Shown here: one piece after another, positions 25,164 through 34,286 of the stretch | Layout: every line of letters starts with the position of its first letter | Numbering within the stretch: the first letter of the stretch is position 1 | NCBI RefSeq assembly: GCF_040049195.1 | Contig: NZ_JBDZDL010000001.1 | Length of the DNA stretch: 64,000 bases | Strand: one strand, 5' to 3' | DNA from: NCEH01 sp040049195 | GTDB lineage: Bacteria; Pseudomonadota; Alphaproteobacteria; Rhizobiales; Xanthobacteraceae | Program-made: the position numbers and the translations under genes | The notes under the pieces: model-generated | Database searches by the model: none | Told to the model about the DNA's origin: nothing | Seen by the model: the letters and a program-made list of their open reading frames with translations, nothing else

Positions 25164-26018
25164 ATGGTTGGATCTCTCCTGCTTCGCGGGATGCTTGTCG
25201 GCGTCCTCGCGGGCCTGCTCTCGTTCGGATTCGCGCGCGTCTTCGGTGAGCCCGCGGTCAACCGCGCCATCGCCTTCGAGGAAGCGCATGCGGAAGGGCC
25301 GGCGCCCGCCGCCGCTCCCGCATCCCAAGCGGCGACGCCGCATGTCCATGCCGACGGCAGCACGCACATGCATGCCGCCGCCCCGGAACCCGCCGCGGCT
25401 GAGGGCCATTCCCACGGCGGCGAAGAGGAATTGGTCAGCCGGTCCACCCAGGCCGGCCTCGGCCTGCTGACCGGCACATTGGTCTATGGCGCCGCCATGG
25501 GCGGCATCTTCGCGCTGGTGTTCGCCTTCGCCCTCGGGCGGGTGGGGCCGCTGTCCCCGCGCGCCACGGCGGTGCTGCTGGCGCTGGGCGGGTTCTTGGC
25601 CATCGTGCTGGTGCCGGGGCTGAAATATCCCGCCAATCCGCCCGCCGTGGGTGACGGCGCGACCATCGGCTTCCGCACCCAGATGTTCTTCCTGATGCTG
25701 GCGGCTTCGCTGGTCGCGCTCACGGGCGCCGTGCTGCTGGCCCGGCGGCTCGCCGCCCGCCACGGCGCGTGGAACGGCATCGTGGCGGCGGCCCTCGCCT
25801 ATGTGGCAGTGGTCGCTTTGGTGCAGACGGCGCTGCCGACCATCAACGAGGTGCCGGCCGACTTCTCGGCCTCGCTCCTGTGGGAGTTCCGCATCGCCAC
25901 GCTCGGCATCCAGGCGGTTCTGTGGGCGACCCTCGGGCTGGTCTTCGGCCCGCTCGCCGAGCGCAGCCTGCGTGCCCATCGCGGCATGCGCCTCGCTCCG
26001 GCCGGCGCCCTGCGCTGA
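25164..26018 (+). CDS. cbtA: Cobalt transporter subunit CbtA
   Basis: A 284-residue membrane protein with about six hydrophobic segments, opening SLLLRGMLVGVLAGLLSFGFARVFGEP, as in CbtA. Between the first two helices lies a histidine-rich loop (HVHADGSTHMHAAAPE, GHSHGGEEE, about 55-90), a likely metal-collecting region. Later motifs GLKYPANPPAVGD and LPTINEVPADFSASLLWEFR are diagnostic of the family. It forms an operon with cbtB under the cobalamin riboswitch. Confidence 0.94.
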   Translation: MVGSLLLRGMLVGVLAGLLSFGFARVFGEPAVNRAIAFEEAHAEGPAPAAAPASQAATPHVHADGSTHMHAAAPEPAAAEGHSHGGEEELVSRSTQAGLGLLTGTLVYGAAMGGIFALVFAFALGRVGPLSPRATAVLLALGGFLAIVLVPGLKYPANPPAVGDGATIGFRTQMFFLMLAASLVALTGAVLLARRLAARHGAWNGIVAAALAYVAVVALVQTALPTINEVPADFSASLLWEFRIATLGIQAVLWATLGLVFGPLAERSLRAHRGMRLAPAGALR

Positions 26019-26046
26019 CCCGGGGCTGGCAGGCAGAGCACGCTTA

Positions 26047-26082
26047 GTCGAATGCGGGCACCGTGGTGCGCCGGCATTCGAC
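26047..26082. terminator. Imperfect long hairpin downstream of cbtA
   Basis: GTCGAATGC and GCATTCGAC form a perfect outer stem; the inner arms GGGCACC and GGTGCGCC pair with one bulge around GT. No T-run follows, but its place just after cbtA fits a transcript end. Confidence 0.45.
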
Positions 26083-26258
26083 CATGCGGGGACATCGGCT
26101 CACCTGACATCCGGGCGGAAGCATCCGCACCCGGCGCGCGCTGGGGGGCGGCGCTGGGCGAATTTCGGCTCGCGGAACTTCGGCCGAATAGCCGGTGTCA
26201 TCGGGCGGAAAAGCGCGGACAAGGGTCAGTAAACCGCTGTTCGTCCGCGCTAAGTCAT

Positions 26259-26274
26259 TGTTTCACGTGAAACA
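26259..26274. other. parS centromere site (ParB-binding)
   Basis: TGTTTCACGTGAAACA, a perfect 16-base palindrome identical to the parS consensus used by alphaproteobacterial ParB, the CTP-dependent chromosome-partition clamp. It lies in non-coding DNA between convergent genes, as parS sites often do. In most bacteria such sites cluster close to the replication origin, so this window probably lies in the origin region, although parAB are not present here. Confidence 0.88.
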
Positions 26275-26370
26275 TTTTGAAAGATGCGGCGTGCGCGCCG
26301 CGGTTTCAGGCGCAAAATCCCCTCGCATGTCCAAGGCGTGGCGCGCCGTATCGCGCCGCGGCGCGGCGCC

Positions 26371-26937
26371 CTAGAGGCTCGCCGCCGCCCGCGCCGCCTG
26401 ATCGTAATGGCCGGACAGCGTGCGCAGCAAGGCGGCGATTTCGGAGAGCTTTTCCGGCGCGATGCCGGTCGCGGCCACGGTCTTGGTCAGCAGCGCCTCG
26501 CGCACCTCGCGATAGCGCTGGCAGGCGAGGCGCCCCTTCTCGGTCGCCGCCAAGGTCTTCTCCTTGCCGCGCCGGCCACCGGAAACCAGCCCCAGCGCCT
26601 GGAGCTTCTTGGCCGCATAGGTCACCAGGTGCGTATCCTCCACATCCAGCACCAGGCACAGATCGGCGATGGTCTTCGCCCGGTCCCGGTGCGCCACATG
26701 GTGCAGCACCAGCACGTCGAGCGAGGAGAGATCCGGCAACCCGGCCGCCGCCATGCAGCGGACCATCCAGCGCTGATAGCCGTGGGTGATCATGTTGAGG
26801 CCGAATTCCAGCTCTGAGAGCGCCGGCAGCGCCCCGTCCGCGAGGTGGGCCGAGGAGACGATCGAGCCGAGCGGGCCGGAGGAGATCTTGCGATCATCGC
26901 TGGCGGCGGCCGAAGGGGGGGAGGGGCGTCGGGTCAT
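26371..26937 (-). CDS. MarR-like winged-helix transcription regulator
   Basis: A 188-residue protein. The central part (LSSLDVLVLHHVAHRDRAKTIADLCLVL, DTHLVTYAAKKLQALGLVSG, RRGKEKTLAATEKGRLAC) is a MarR-type winged helix with recognition helix and wing, flanked by helices suited to dimerisation. Relatives of this type are often encoded next to TRAP transporter genes. Here it lies 163 bases downstream of dctP on the same strand, so it probably controls the TRAP operon and perhaps the divergent oxoprolinase. The palindrome at 30190-30208 is a candidate operator. Confidence 0.8.
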   Translation of the reverse strand: MTRRPSPPSAAASDDRKISSGPLGSIVSSAHLADGALPALSELEFGLNMITHGYQRWMVRCMAAAGLPDLSSLDVLVLHHVAHRDRAKTIADLCLVLDVEDTHLVTYAAKKLQALGLVSGGRRGKEKTLAATEKGRLACQRYREVREALLTKTVAATGIAPEKLSEIAALLRTLSGHYDQAARAAASL

Positions 26938-27100
26938 GCGGCGTGGCGTCTATCTGTTATTGGGCATGGACCGCGGCGGCCGGCCGAGGCGTCTTTAGTG
27001 AAACGCGTCGGCGCGGATTGCGCGGAAAGACCGGCCCTTGCGGGGCCGGCCAGCGTGGGGCGGCGCGCCAGCCGCGCGCCGCAGCCTCAGGCGTCGAGGC

Positions 27101-28084
27101 TCATTTGTTGAAGGTGGCGAGGATGGCTTCGCCGTCCGGGCCGGCCTTCTTGATCCAGTCGGCGGTCAGCTGCTTGCCGATCTTCTCGAAGCCGGCCCGC
27201 AGTTCGGCGGAGGGCGGCTCCACCTTCATGCCCTTGGCCTGGAGCTGGTCGACATACCATTTGCTCTTTTCGATGGAGCTTTTCCAGCCGCGTTCCTCGG
27301 CGGCGGCGGCAGCCTTCAGCACGGCCTCCTGGGTCGGCTTGTCGAGGGCCTCGAAGGCGGCCTTGTTCACGAACACCATGTTCTTCGGCAGCCAGGCCTG
27401 GACGTCGTAGAAATAGGGAATGCTCTCCCAGATCTTCACGTCATAGCCGGTGGCGGCGGAGGTGATGAGGGCGGTGACCACGCCGGTGGCGAGCGCCTGC
27501 GCCAGTTCGGCCTGCTGCACGGTGACGGACTGGGCACCGAGCAGATCGCCGATGCGCGAGGTGCCGACATTATAGGCGCGCCATTTGGCGCCCTTCAGAT
27601 CCTCGACCTTGGTGACGGGGGTCTTGGAGAAGATCCCCTGCGGCGGCCAGGGCACCGCATAGAGCACCATAAGCCCCTGCGATTCCATCTTCTTCTCGAC
27701 GAACGGGTGCGAGGCCGCCCAGAGCTTCTTCGAGCTTTCATAGGAGGTGGCGAGGAACGGAACCACGTCGACGCCGAAGATCGGATCCTCGTTCTCGTGG
27801 ATCGACATGATGACCTCGCCGGCCTGGGCCTGGCCGGTCGCCACCGCGCGCTTGATCTCCGGCGCCTTGAACAGGACGGCGTTGGGATGCAGCGTGATCA
27901 GCAGCTTGCCGCCGGACAGGGTTTCCACGTCCTTGGCGAACTGGGCGATGTTCTCGGTGTGGAAATTATCCGCCGGGTAGGCGGAGGGAAGGTTCCACTT
28001 GGTCTGGGCGAGCGCTGGGGCCGCCGAGAGCGTGGCGATGCCGGCTGCGACGAGCGCCGGTGCGAGGAAACGCAAGCGTGCCAT
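27101..28084 (-). CDS. dctP: TRAP transporter substrate-binding protein
   Basis: A 327-residue DctP-family periplasmic protein. The signal peptide ends ALAQ near residue 27. The mature protein starts TKWNLPSAYPADNFHTENIAQFA, and has GQAQAGEVIMSIHENEDPIFGVD, the GAKWRAYN arginine region that binds the substrate carboxylate, and TSAATGYDVKIWE. It captures an organic acid for the QM permease; the exact ligand cannot be read. An AGAGGGA site precedes the ATG at 28084; the much longer open frame to 29272 only runs through dctM. Confidence 0.92.
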   Translation of the reverse strand: MARLRFLAPALVAAGIATLSAAPALAQTKWNLPSAYPADNFHTENIAQFAKDVETLSGGKLLITLHPNAVLFKAPEIKRAVATGQAQAGEVIMSIHENEDPIFGVDVVPFLATSYESSKKLWAASHPFVEKKMESQGLMVLYAVPWPPQGIFSKTPVTKVEDLKGAKWRAYNVGTSRIGDLLGAQSVTVQQAELAQALATGVVTALITSAATGYDVKIWESIPYFYDVQAWLPKNMVFVNKAAFEALDKPTQEAVLKAAAAAEERGWKSSIEKSKWYVDQLQAKGMKVEPPSAELRAGFEKIGKQLTADWIKKAGPDGEAILATFNK

Positions 28085-28122
28085 TTTGTATCCCTCTTCT
28101 GGTTGGCTTTGACGGCGGTGGA

Positions 28123-29436
28123 TCACCCGGGGAAGGCCCAGCGCGGCAGCACCAGGACGATCTCCGGGAAGGTCGTGATGATGATGACCGCGACGTTGAG
28201 CAGAATGAAGAATGGAAAAGCAGCCTTGGCCACCGAGAGCGTGTCGCGCCCGCTCATGTTCTGGAGCACGAACAGGTTGAAGCCCACGGGCGGCGTAATC
28301 TGCGCCATCTCGACATGGATGACGAGGTAGACGCCGAACCAGACGAGGTCGAACCCCGCCTGCTTCACCATCGGCAGCACGATCACCGCCGTCAGCACGA
28401 TCATGGAGATGCCGTCCACGAGGCAGCCGAGGATGATGTACATGATGGTCAGCGCAAGGGCGAGCTTGCCGGGGGTGAGGTTGAGCCCCTGCACCCATTC
28501 CGCCAGCGCCACCGGAATGCCGGTATAGGCCATGGCGGCGGTGGTGAAGGCCGCGCCCGCGATGATCAGCATGATCATGCAGGAGAGCCGGGTCGCGCTC
28601 ATCACGCTCTCGATGAACGCGGTCCAGGTCAGCGTCCTGCTCCAGGCCGCCAGGGCCAGCGCCCCCATCACGCCCCAGGCGGCGCATTCGGTCGCCGTGG
28701 CGAGGCCGAGGATGAGCGAGAGGAACACCCCCGCGATCAGCAGCAGGCATGGCAGCAGGCGCGCCGACTGGCGGATCTTCTCGCGGAACGGCATTTTCGG
28801 GTCGCGCGGCGGCGACTTGGACGGGTTCAGCAGCGCCCAGATGATGATGTAGCCGCTGTAGAGCGCCATCACCAGCAGGCCCGGCAGGAAGCCGCCGAGG
28901 AACACCTGGAGCACCGAGACATTGGCCGTGACCGCATAGACCACCATCGGGATCGACGGCGGAATGAGCAGGCCGAGCGTGCCCGAGCCGGCCAGCGTGC
29001 CGATGCTCATGCCCTTGTCGTAGCCGCGCTTGTCCAGCTCCGGCAAAGCGATCTTGCCGATGGTGGCGCAGGTGGCGGCGGAGGAGCCGGAGACGGCGGC
29101 GAAGATCCCGCAGCCGACCACGTTCACATGCAGCAGGCGGCCGGGAAGCCATTGCAGCCACGGCGCAAGGCCGCGGAACATCTCTTCCGACAATCGCGTT
29201 CGGAACAGGATTTCGCCCATCCAGATGAACAGCGGCAGGGCCGCCAGTGTCCATGAGGCCGTGGCGCTCCACACGGTGGTGGCGAGCACCTGGCCGATGG
29301 GCACATTGGTGGTGAGCACCATGGCCGCGAGCCCGACGATGCCGAGCCCGAAGGCAATCCAGACACCGCTGGCGAGGATGGCGACGAGAAGCAGAAGCAG
29401 CACGATGGAGAGCTGCGCCAGATCGAGGTGCATCAT
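28123..29436 (-). CDS. dctM: TRAP transporter large permease
   Basis: A 437-residue membrane protein of the DctM family with about twelve hydrophobic helices. Family features include SSAATCATIGKIALPELDKRGYDKG, GSGTLGLLIPPSIPMVVYAV and MSIIVLTAVIVLPMVKQ-like sequence near 360. It is the sodium-driven transport subunit working with DctQ and DctP. Start ATGATG at 29436/29433. It follows dctQ by 3 bases and precedes dctP by 38. Confidence 0.94.
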   Translation of the reverse strand: MMHLDLAQLSIVLLLLLVAILASGVWIAFGLGIVGLAAMVLTTNVPIGQVLATTVWSATASWTLAALPLFIWMGEILFRTRLSEEMFRGLAPWLQWLPGRLLHVNVVGCGIFAAVSGSSAATCATIGKIALPELDKRGYDKGMSIGTLAGSGTLGLLIPPSIPMVVYAVTANVSVLQVFLGGFLPGLLVMALYSGYIIIWALLNPSKSPPRDPKMPFREKIRQSARLLPCLLLIAGVFLSLILGLATATECAAWGVMGALALAAWSRTLTWTAFIESVMSATRLSCMIMLIIAGAAFTTAAMAYTGIPVALAEWVQGLNLTPGKLALALTIMYIILGCLVDGISMIVLTAVIVLPMVKQAGFDLVWFGVYLVIHVEMAQITPPVGFNLFVLQNMSGRDTLSVAKAAFPFFILLNVAVIIITTFPEIVLVLPRWAFPG

Positions 29437-29439
29437 GGC

Positions 29440-29988
29440 TCAGACCCCCCCGCCGGCAGCGATGCGCTCGACCAGTTCGTCGGGCGAAGTGGCGGGTTCC
29501 TTCTCATAGCGGGGCCGGTTGCCGCCCGCGACATGGACGAACTCGTCCAGCATGGCGATCAACAATATCACCAGCCCTGCCGCATATCCGCTCTGCGGAA
29601 TCCAGAGCGGCACGGCGATCACGCCTTGTGACATGTCGTTGAAGAGCATGGATTCGTAGGCGAGCTGCACGGCGTTCTTGGCGAAATAGGCAAGGAAGGC
29701 GATGCCGATCGTCAGGGCCAACAGTTCCGCCGCCTGACGCGAGCGGCCGTGGAGCCTTTCGAGCAGCAGGCCCACGCGGATCATGTCGCCGGACTTGAAG
29801 GTATGGGCGAGGCCGAGAAACGCCATCGCCGCCATGCACCAGGCGGTGAAATCGTCACCAGCGGGTACGTTCAGGCCGACTTCGCGGCCGGCCGAAAGGG
29901 CGATCATCAAGGCGAAGATCGCGAGCAGGAAAAGTCCGGCCAGGATGCCGGAGAGAAGATAGAGCCCGTCGAGCGCCTTGCGGATCAT
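29440..29988 (-). CDS. dctQ: TRAP transporter small permease
   Basis: A 182-residue four-helix membrane protein typical of DctQ. The first helix is LDGLYLLSGILAGLFLLAIFALM; GDDFTAWCMAAMAFLGLAHTF and SGDMIRVGLLLERL form the central motif. GGAGGG lies just before the ATG at 29988; the frame to 30117 lacks family sequence. It is the first gene of the Q-M-P operon, transcribed away from the oxoprolinase. Confidence 0.92.
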   Translation of the reverse strand: MIRKALDGLYLLSGILAGLFLLAIFALMIALSAGREVGLNVPAGDDFTAWCMAAMAFLGLAHTFKSGDMIRVGLLLERLHGRSRQAAELLALTIGIAFLAYFAKNAVQLAYESMLFNDMSQGVIAVPLWIPQSGYAAGLVILLIAMLDEFVHVAGGNRPRYEKEPATSPDELVERIAAGGGV

Positions 29989-30466
29989 GCGCGCCCTCCG
30001 CAGATCGGATGTCGGCGCCGCCCGGCGGTTTTGTCTCGATCCTTCGCGACGCTGTGCGCACGCGTTTTCAGCCGCCATCGATGGCGGAATTCTTCGCTGG
30101 TCATCTGAACCCCTCAAAAGTCTGTCCGGCCCCCTTCGGGCTAGGCCCTGGGTGCTCTCGAAAGATATGCTGGCCTCAACCCGTCATTTCGTCAACAAAA
30201 TGTTGACGTTTTTTCTCCGACATGACTTCATTCGTTTCGCAGGCGCCTATCTGACGTGGCGTCCAGGCGAACGATCGATGCTGCAGAGTGGGCAGACGGA
30301 TCGAGAATAGGAAATTCTAATTTTGAGCCCATTCATGCTGGAATCGGTATCAGTCCGATGCGGCGTGAAGGGTGGTTGAACAGCGCGGACCGCTTGGGCG
30401 GTGCAGAAAACGGGCCAGCCGAACCGGCGCGGTGCCGGCGACCATCAGACGACGCAGGGGACAGAT
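29989..30466. other. Divergent control region between the TRAP operon and oxoprolinase
   Basis: A 478-base gap holding both promoters. It contains a 19-base palindrome (30190-30208) and a lower-GC stretch around 30175-30330. No convincing promoter pair could be fixed and no small gene was supported. Confidence 0.5.
30190..30208. promoter_or_regulatory. Palindromic operator candidate
   Basis: CGTCAACA, AAA, TGTTGACG: perfect 8-bp arms, followed by TTTTTT. The size and symmetry suit a dimeric MarR- or GntR-type repressor controlling dctQMP, the oxoprolinase, or both. The T-run also makes a plus-strand terminator possible, but no gene ends here. Confidence 0.5.
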
Positions 30467-33400
30467 ATGGTGACGAACGCGGACACGGAGATTTCTGCGG
30501 GCAAGCGGGGTGCTTGGGAATTCTGGATCGACCGTGGCGGCACCTTCACCGACATCATCGGACGCCGTCCAGACGGACATCTGGTGGCGCACAAGGTCTT
30601 GTCGGAAAACCCCGGCGCGTATCGCGACGCGGCGGTGCACGGCATTCGCGAGTTGCTTGGCCTAAAGGCAGGGGAGCCGATACCCGGCGGCCTCGTCTCT
30701 GCTGTCAAAATGGGCACAACGGTCGCCACGAACGCGCTTCTTGAGCGCAAGGGCGACCGCACCCTGCTGGTGACGACCCGCGGTTTCAAGGACGCGCTGA
30801 AGATCGGCTATCAGGCGCGGCCCAAGATTTTCGCCAAGAAGATCGTTCTCCCCCACATGTTGTTCGAACGCGTGCTGGAGGTGGGCGAGCGTGTGCGCGC
30901 CGACGGCACCATCGAGGCGGCGCCCGATCTGGATGCGGTGCGCGCGAGCCTGGTGGAGGCGCGCGAGGCCGGCATCGTGGCGGTGGCGATCGCCTTCATG
31001 CACGCCTATCGCTTTCCCGAACATGAGCGGCAGGTCGCGGCATTGGCGCGGGAGATCGGCTTTCCTCAGGTCTCGGTGTCCCATGAGGTTTCCCCGCTCA
31101 TCAAGCTGGTGGGGCGGGGCGACACCACGGTGGTGGATGCCTATCTCTCGCCGATCCTGCGCCGCTATGTGGGGCAGGTGGCGGAGGAACTGGGAGCCGG
31201 GGAGCCCGAGGGCGCCGACCCGATCCGCCTGATGTTCATGATGTCCTCGGGTGGACTGACCGCCGCCAACCTGTTTCAGGGCAAGGATGCGCTGCTCTCC
31301 GGGCCTGCGGGCGGCGTGGTCGGCGCGGCGGAAACCGGCGGCATTGCCGGCCTTGAACGCATCATCGGCTTCGACATGGGGGGCACGTCCACGGACGTCT
31401 GCCATTTCGACGGCGAACTCGAGCGGGCGTTCGACACGGAAGTTGCCGGTGTGCGCATTCGCGCGCCCATGATGCGCATTCACACGGTCGCGGCGGGCGG
31501 GGGCTCGATCCTGCATTATGACGGCTCACGCTTCCGAGTCGGGCCGGACAGCGCGGGTGCCAATCCCGGCCCGGCCTGCTACCGGCGCGGCGGGCCGCTC
31601 GCGGTGACCGACGCCAATGTGATGCTCGGCAAGCTCATTCCCGATTTCTTCCCGAAGATCTTCGGGCCAAACCAGGATCAGGCGCTCGATGCCGATGCGG
31701 TGCGCGAAAAATTCGCCGCCCTCGCCGCCGAGATGGGGGATGGACGCACCGCCGAGGCTGCCGCCGACGGCTTCATCACCATCGCGGTGGAGAATATGGC
31801 CAACGCGATCAAGAAGATCTCGGTGGAGCGCGGCTATGATGTTACCCGCTATGCGCTGACCTGTTTCGGCGGGGCGGGCGGACAGCACGCCTGCCTGGTC
31901 GCCGACGCGCTCGGCATGAAGACCGTCCATATCCATCCCTTCTCGGGCCTGCTGTCAGCCTATGGCATGGGCCTCGCCGCCATCCGCGCCCATCGCACAA
32001 AGGCCGTCGGCGTGCGCCTCGAAACCGAGGCCTTGCCCGCGCTCGAGCAGACCCGGGACGCCCTCGCGGGGGAGACGGTGGCGGAGCTCGTCGGGCAGGG
32101 CGTTGCTCGCGGCGAAGTCGAGACGCAGGCGAAGCTGCATCTGCGCTATGAGGGCACCGATACGCCGCTTTCCGTCACACTTGCCGACGTGCCGGCCATG
32201 CTTCGCGAGTTCGAAGCCAAGCATAAGGGCCAGTTCGGCTTCGTCTCGCCGGAAAAGCCGGTGGTGGTCGAGGCCATCGAGGTGCAGTCCTCGGGCGGCG
32301 GGGCCGGCATTGCGGAACCCGATCAAGCCCTGAGCGAAGGTGCCCCGCGGGCGGATCGCACGGCGCGCTTCTATTCGCGCGGCGAATGGCATGAGGCACC
32401 CGTGGTGCTGCGGGCTGCATTCCGGCCGGGCATGGTGCTGCAAGGCCCGGCCATCGTTATCGAGCCGAACCAGACGGTGATCGTGGAGGCCGGATGGCGG
32501 GCGGAAGTGACGGTGAAGGATCATCTCCTGCTCACCCGCGCCGTGGCCCTGAAGCGCGCCGAGGCGGTGGGCACGCACGCCGATCCGGTGATGCTGGAAG
32601 TGTTCAACAACCTCTTCATGTCGATCGCCGAGCAGATGGGCGTGACGCTCCAGAACACCGCCTATTCGGTGAACATCAAGGAGCGGCTGGACTTCTCGTG
32701 CGCGGTCTTTTCCGGCACCGGCGAGCTGGTGGCGAACGCGCCCCACATGCCGGTGCATCTCGGCTCCATGGACCGCTCGGTGGAGACCGTTATCCGCGAG
32801 AATGAGGGCGCCATCCGCCCCGGCGATGTGTTCGCGCTGAACGCCCCGTACAACGGCGGCACCCATCTGCCCGACATTACCGTATGCTCGCCGGTCTTCG
32901 ACGATGCGGGCGAGGATCTGTTGTTCTGGGTCGCCTCGCGCGGCCACCATGCGGACGTGGGTGGCGTCGCGCCCGGTTCCATGAGCCCGCGCGCCACGGT
33001 GATCGAGGAAGAAGGCGTCTATATCGACAATTTCAAGCTGGTGGACCAGGGCCGCTTCCGCGAGGCCGAACTTCTGGATCTGCTCTCCGGAGCGAAGTAT
33101 CCGGCCCGCAATCCGGTGCAGAACGTGGCCGACCTCAAGGCGCAGATCGCCGCCAATGAGAAGGGCATCCAGGAATTGCGCAAGATGATCTCGACCTTCG
33201 GGCTCGATGTCGTCACTGCTTATATGGGCCACGTGCAGGACAACGCCGAGGAGAGCGTGCGCCGGGTCCTCGATCGTCTCAATGACTGCGAATACAGCTA
33301 TGAGATGGACCAGGGCACGGTCATCAAGGTGAAGATCACGGTGGACAAGGCGGCACGGCGCGCCACGGTGGATTTCACCGGCTCCTCCCCGCAGCAGCCG

Positions 33401-34123
33401 ACCAATTTCAACGCGCCGGCCCCGGTCACGCGGGCGGCGGTGCTCTACGTCTTCCGCGTGATGGTGGAGGATGAGATCCCCATGAACGCCGGCTGCCTGC
33501 GGCCCATCGACATCGTGGTGCCGCAGGGCTCGATGCTCTCGCCGGTCTATCCCGCCGCGGTGGTGGCGGGAAATGTGGAGACGTCTCAGGCGGTCACCAA
33601 TTGCCTGTTTGGCGCGCTCAAAGCCATGGGTGCCTCCCAGGGCACCATGAACAATCTCACCTTCGGCAATGAGAAGATTCAATATTACGAGACCATCTGC
33701 TCGGGTTCGCCGGCAGGCCCCGGCTTCGACGGCACGGACGCGGTGCACGTGCACATGACCAATTCGCGCCTCACCGACCCGGAAATCCTGGAAACCCGCT
33801 TCCCGGTTCTGCTGGAGGATTTCCACGTGCGGCCGGGCTCCGGCGGTCGGGGACAGTGGAACGCGGGGGCGGGCACCTACCGGCGCATCCGCTTCCTGGA
33901 GAAGATGGATTGCGCGCTGCTCTCTTCGCACCGGCGCGTGCGCCCCTTTGGCGTGGACGGGGGCGAGTATGGTGCGGTGGGCGAAGGCTTCGTGCGCCGC
34001 AACGACGGGTCCTATGACGTGATGGAAGGCTGCGATCAGACCGTGCTGGAAGCCGGCGAGGCGGTGATCGTCATCACGCCGACCGGCGGCGGTTTCGGGG
34101 ATCCGGCCCTGCGCAAGGGGTGA
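30467..34123 (+). CDS. 5-oxoprolinase/hydantoinase, fused HyuA-HyuB type
   Basis: A 1218-residue fusion. The N-terminal half (about 15-690) is the ATP-binding hydantoinase A/oxoprolinase part: WIDRGGTFTDIIGRRPDG, KMGTTVATNALLERKG, FDMGGTSTDVCHFDGE and AGGGSILHYDGSRFRVGPDSAG. The C-terminal half (about 705-1215) is hydantoinase B: ALQNTAYSVNIKERLDFSCA-like sequence, NAPYNGGTHLPDI, ASRGHHADVGG and PTGGGFGDP. This order and size match ATP-dependent 5-oxoprolinase, which opens 5-oxoproline to glutamate, but related lactam and hydantoin hydrolases look alike. AGGGGACAG precedes the ATG. It is divergent from the TRAP operon, which may import its substrate (inference). Confidence 0.9.
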   Translation: MVTNADTEISAGKRGAWEFWIDRGGTFTDIIGRRPDGHLVAHKVLSENPGAYRDAAVHGIRELLGLKAGEPIPGGLVSAVKMGTTVATNALLERKGDRTLLVTTRGFKDALKIGYQARPKIFAKKIVLPHMLFERVLEVGERVRADGTIEAAPDLDAVRASLVEAREAGIVAVAIAFMHAYRFPEHERQVAALAREIGFPQVSVSHEVSPLIKLVGRGDTTVVDAYLSPILRRYVGQVAEELGAGEPEGADPIRLMFMMSSGGLTAANLFQGKDALLSGPAGGVVGAAETGGIAGLERIIGFDMGGTSTDVCHFDGELERAFDTEVAGVRIRAPMMRIHTVAAGGGSILHYDGSRFRVGPDSAGANPGPACYRRGGPLAVTDANVMLGKLIPDFFPKIFGPNQDQALDADAVREKFAALAAEMGDGRTAEAAADGFITIAVENMANAIKKISVERGYDVTRYALTCFGGAGGQHACLVADALGMKTVHIHPFSGLLSAYGMGLAAIRAHRTKAVGVRLETEALPALEQTRDALAGETVAELVGQGVARGEVETQAKLHLRYEGTDTPLSVTLADVPAMLREFEAKHKGQFGFVSPEKPVVVEAIEVQSSGGGAGIAEPDQALSEGAPRADRTARFYSRGEWHEAPVVLRAAFRPGMVLQGPAIVIEPNQTVIVEAGWRAEVTVKDHLLLTRAVALKRAEAVGTHADPVMLEVFNNLFMSIAEQMGVTLQNTAYSVNIKERLDFSCAVFSGTGELVANAPHMPVHLGSMDRSVETVIRENEGAIRPGDVFALNAPYNGGTHLPDITVCSPVFDDAGEDLLFWVASRGHHADVGGVAPGSMSPRATVIEEEGVYIDNFKLVDQGRFREAELLDLLSGAKYPARNPVQNVADLKAQIAANEKGIQELRKMISTFGLDVVTAYMGHVQDNAEESVRRVLDRLNDCEYSYEMDQGTVIKVKITVDKAARRATVDFTGSSPQQPTNFNAPAPVTRAAVLYVFRVMVEDEIPMNAGCLRPIDIVVPQGSMLSPVYPAAVVAGNVETSQAVTNCLFGALKAMGASQGTMNNLTFGNEKIQYYETICSGSPAGPGFDGTDAVHVHMTNSRLTDPEILETRFPVLLEDFHVRPGSGGRGQWNAGAGTYRRIRFLEKMDCALLSSHRRVRPFGVDGGEYGAVGEGFVRRNDGSYDVMEGCDQTVLEAGEAVIVITPTGGGFGDPALRKG

Positions 34124-34286
34124 TCCACGCGGGGTGATGTGAAGGCCGGAATGCCATCGTCCGCACGTCCTTGGTGCGGGCGATGATGGGCCCTCGGCTT
34201 TTGATCCCAATCAATAGCGATACCTCCGCGGGGACTAGACTGCATCGCCAGATCCTGGCGTGCGGTGCGATCCGCGGAGAAATCCC

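Larger units (their letters stand above)
26019..26370. other. Convergent intergenic region holding a hairpin and parS
   Basis: A 352-base gap between the ends of cbtA (plus) and the MarR-like gene (minus). It contains a long imperfect hairpin near cbtA and a perfect parS site near the centre, annotated separately. No gene-like frame was supported. Confidence 0.6.

Noticed and set aside
31955..34210. Minus-strand open frame of 751 codons opposite the oxoprolinase
   Set aside because: Antisense shadow with no recognisable domain.
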